From assembly GCA_905372135.1 (NCBI GenBank), contig CAJPNS010000091.1, positions 1 through 7,444 of the forward strand: DNA of 7,444 bases. Reading direction: 5' to 3'. This stretch comes from Porphyromonadaceae bacterium. Lineage in GTDB: Bacteria > Bacteroidota > Bacteroidia > Bacteroidales > Paludibacteraceae. Under the pieces are notes generated by a model that saw nothing but the letters and a program-made list of their open reading frames with translations, had not been told where the DNA came from and did no database searches. Both the position numbers and the translations under genes were made by a program. This document shows positions 6,083 through 7,444 of the stretch, one piece after another (position 1 is the stretch's first letter; every line of letters begins with the position of its first letter).

Positions 6083-6766
6083 ATGGCGATAATACTTAAT
6101 ATCGAGACTTCGACAAACGTATGTTCGGCTCTTCTGGCCGACGCCGACAGAATCCTTATGGAGAGGGTTTGCTACGAGCCTCAGAATCATGCAAGGCTAC
6201 TACCCGTTTTTTTGCAAGAAATTATTACCTTTGCACGCGAAAACGGTGCGATGCCTCAAGCCGTAGCCGTAAGTGCGGGACCCGGTTCGTACACGGGGCT
6301 GCGTATCGGAGTATCGTCGGCTAAGGGTGTTTGCTACGCACTGAATATACCGCTCATAGCTATCGATACGCTCGAAATAATAGCTCTACAAGCCATTAAA
6401 GAAGTAGACTGGGAGGCGATATATTGCCCTATGATAGATGCTCGCCGAATGGAGGTATATACTGCTCTATTCGATGCCAAACTGAATCTCATATCGCCTA
6501 CCGAAGCAAAAATAATCGACCAAGGGGCTTTCGAGGATATATTGAGAGAGCGGAAAATAATCTTCTGCGGCGACGGAGCCGATAAGTGCAAAGGAACGAT
6601 ACAAGATGAGAATGCCGTTTTTGTCGATAATATTGCTCCTCTGAGCAGGAATATGATGAAGCTGGCGGAAGACAAGTTCGACCGAGGCGATTTCGTCGAT
6701 ACAGCCTACTTCGAGCCGTTTTATCTGAAAGAATTTTTCGGTACCAAGCCGAAAAAACTATTCTAA
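6083..6766 (+). CDS. tsaB: TsaB, tRNA threonylcarbamoyladenosine (t6A) biosynthesis protein
   Basis: TsaB is the scaffold partner of TsaD in the TsaD-TsaB-TsaE complex, which transfers the threonylcarbamoyl group to A37 of ANN-decoding tRNAs. It belongs to the ASKHA/Kae1-like fold, but in the known systems lacks catalytic activity of its own. The 227-residue protein shows ILNIETST (4-11), the phosphate-1 strand, an NHA segment at 35-37, the signature VSAGPGSYTGLRIG (63-76), and SSAKG (78-82) in the helix that follows. The middle segment MIDARRMEVYTALF (117-130) is also typical. The C-terminal part is more variable, as is usual for TsaB. TsaD and TsaE are not in the window. It starts 7 bases after the peptidase gene and is probably cotranscribed with it. 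The older name YeaZ and annotation as a universal glycoprotease-like protein refer to the same family. Confidence 0.95.
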   Translation: MAIILNIETSTNVCSALLADADRILMERVCYEPQNHARLLPVFLQEIITFARENGAMPQAVAVSAGPGSYTGLRIGVSSAKGVCYALNIPLIAIDTLEIIALQAIKEVDWEAIYCPMIDARRMEVYTALFDAKLNLISPTEAKIIDQGAFEDILRERKIIFCGDGADKCKGTIQDENAVFVDNIAPLSRNMMKLAEDKFDRGDFVDTAYFEPFYLKEFFGTKPKKLF

Positions 6767-6832
6767 CCTCAGATAAAGTAATAAATACAAGCAAAAAACA
6801 TTATCCAACTACAGAATAATAAAATCTATTAG

Positions 6833-7444
6833 ATGAAAAATACCATAACATTCAATCCGAAAAGGGAACTCGTACTGCCCGAGTACGGCAGGAATATCCA
6901 GAACCTTGTAGAGTATGCCGTCTCGCTCGAAGACCGAGAGGAACGCACAAAATGTGCCGCCACTATTATTCGCATAATGGGCACAATGTTCCCGTACTTG
7001 CGCGACAGAGAAGACTTCAAGCATAAACTGTGGAATCATCTTGCCATCATCTCAGACTTCAAGCTCGATATCGACTACCCGTTCGAGATTGTGGCAAAAG
7101 ACAAGATACACCCGAAACCTGCCAAACTGCCTTATAGCAGCAGCAAAGCCCATTTCATGCAATACGGTAAGAATATCGAACGTCTCATCGAGGCTGCCAT
7201 TGCCGTCGAAGACGAAGCCAAAAAGCAACGACTCACCGAGCTTATCTGCTACTATATGAAGAAAAGCCTCATCGAGCGCAACAAAGAGAACGCTACCGAC
7301 AAACGAGTGATAGACGACCTCAGAATTTTGTCGAAGTCGCAGCTGAGTGTGAGTCAAGATGCATCGTTTGTAAGTGTAGAGGAGTTTCGCAAGGCGAGAT
7401 TCCAGCGTGCCGACTCGCCGTCGAAAAACAATAAAAACAAGAAG
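6833..7444 (+). CDS. DUF4290 family protein, Bacteroidetes-specific, function unknown (3' end off the window)
   Basis: From the ATG at 6833, 204 codons are open to the right edge. The protein has no signal peptide or membrane segment and looks soluble and mostly helical. I recognise it as DUF4290 by LPEYGRNIQ (15-23), LEDREERTKCA (32-42), FPYLRD (53-58), and the FKHKLWNHLAIISDFKLDIDYP stretch (62-83). Residues 18-80 and 111-173 can be aligned without gaps at an offset of 93, so the protein seems built from two related helical units. The tail after about 185 is rich in Lys, Asn and Ser and probably disordered; it runs to the window edge, so the stop is probably close but is not seen. The 66-base gap after tsaB shows no TAnnTTTG box, so cotranscription with tsaB is likely. 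In several Bacteroidetes I recall this gene lying beside murA, which cannot be tested here. No function is assigned. Confidence 0.85.
   Translation, partial: MKNTITFNPKRELVLPEYGRNIQNLVEYAVSLEDREERTKCAATIIRIMGTMFPYLRDREDFKHKLWNHLAIISDFKLDIDYPFEIVAKDKIHPKPAKLPYSSSKAHFMQYGKNIERLIEAAIAVEDEAKKQRLTELICYYMKKSLIERNKENATDKRVIDDLRILSKSQLSVSQDASFVSVEEFRKARFQRADSPSKNNKNKK

Noticed and set aside
6767..6832. Separate promoter for the DUF4290 gene
   Set aside because: The 66 bases contain no TAnnTTTG box on the plus strand and no convincing hairpin, so cotranscription with tsaB is the simpler reading.
1..7444. Mobile element, phage, CRISPR or defence island
   Set aside because: All genes are core functions in two tidy transcription blocks. 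No transposase, integrase, spaced repeats, attachment-like repeats or abrupt change of composition was seen.

Overview
The window reads as ordinary housekeeping DNA from a member of the Bacteroidota, probably the order Bacteroidales. The grounds are a PorQ-type protein of the type IX secretion system, a DUF4290 protein (a family I know from this phylum), an acyltransferase resembling those of Bacteroidetes, and several upstream regions carrying the phylum's -7 promoter box TAnnTTTG while lacking Shine-Dalgarno sequences. I did not find a mobile element, CRISPR array, tRNA, rRNA or defence cluster. The genus cannot be fixed from what is here.

Layout. Bases 1-3316 are read leftward: purH (3316 to 1787), then porQ (1766 to 738), then an acyltransferase (637 to beyond base 1, cut by the window edge). 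The acyltransferase has its own likely promoter in the 100-base gap behind porQ. A short divergent region (3317-3437) separates this block from a rightward block: fabD (3438-4298), then a 209-base gap with a possible terminator and a new promoter, then maf (4508-5089), a secreted NlpC/P60 peptidase with two LysM repeats (5086-6075), tsaB (6083-6766) and a DUF4290 gene cut by the right edge (6833-7444). No gene-free stretch reaches 300 bases.

How the genes work together. PurH completes IMP synthesis. FabD loads malonyl groups onto acyl carrier protein, and the acyltransferase probably uses fatty acyl groups in lipid assembly. PorQ belongs to the outer-membrane complex that attaches type IX cargo to the surface. 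Maf, the NlpC/P60 enzyme and TsaB look like one transcription unit (a 4-base overlap, then a 7-base gap) combining nucleotide clean-up, cell-wall hydrolysis and the t6A tRNA modification. DUF4290 may be a downstream member.

The most rewarding observations are a gap-free internal duplication in the DUF4290 protein, back-to-back overlapping promoters between purH and fabD, and a TTG start for porQ. No clearly new multi-gene system is visible; the findings are small-scale and are scored accordingly.
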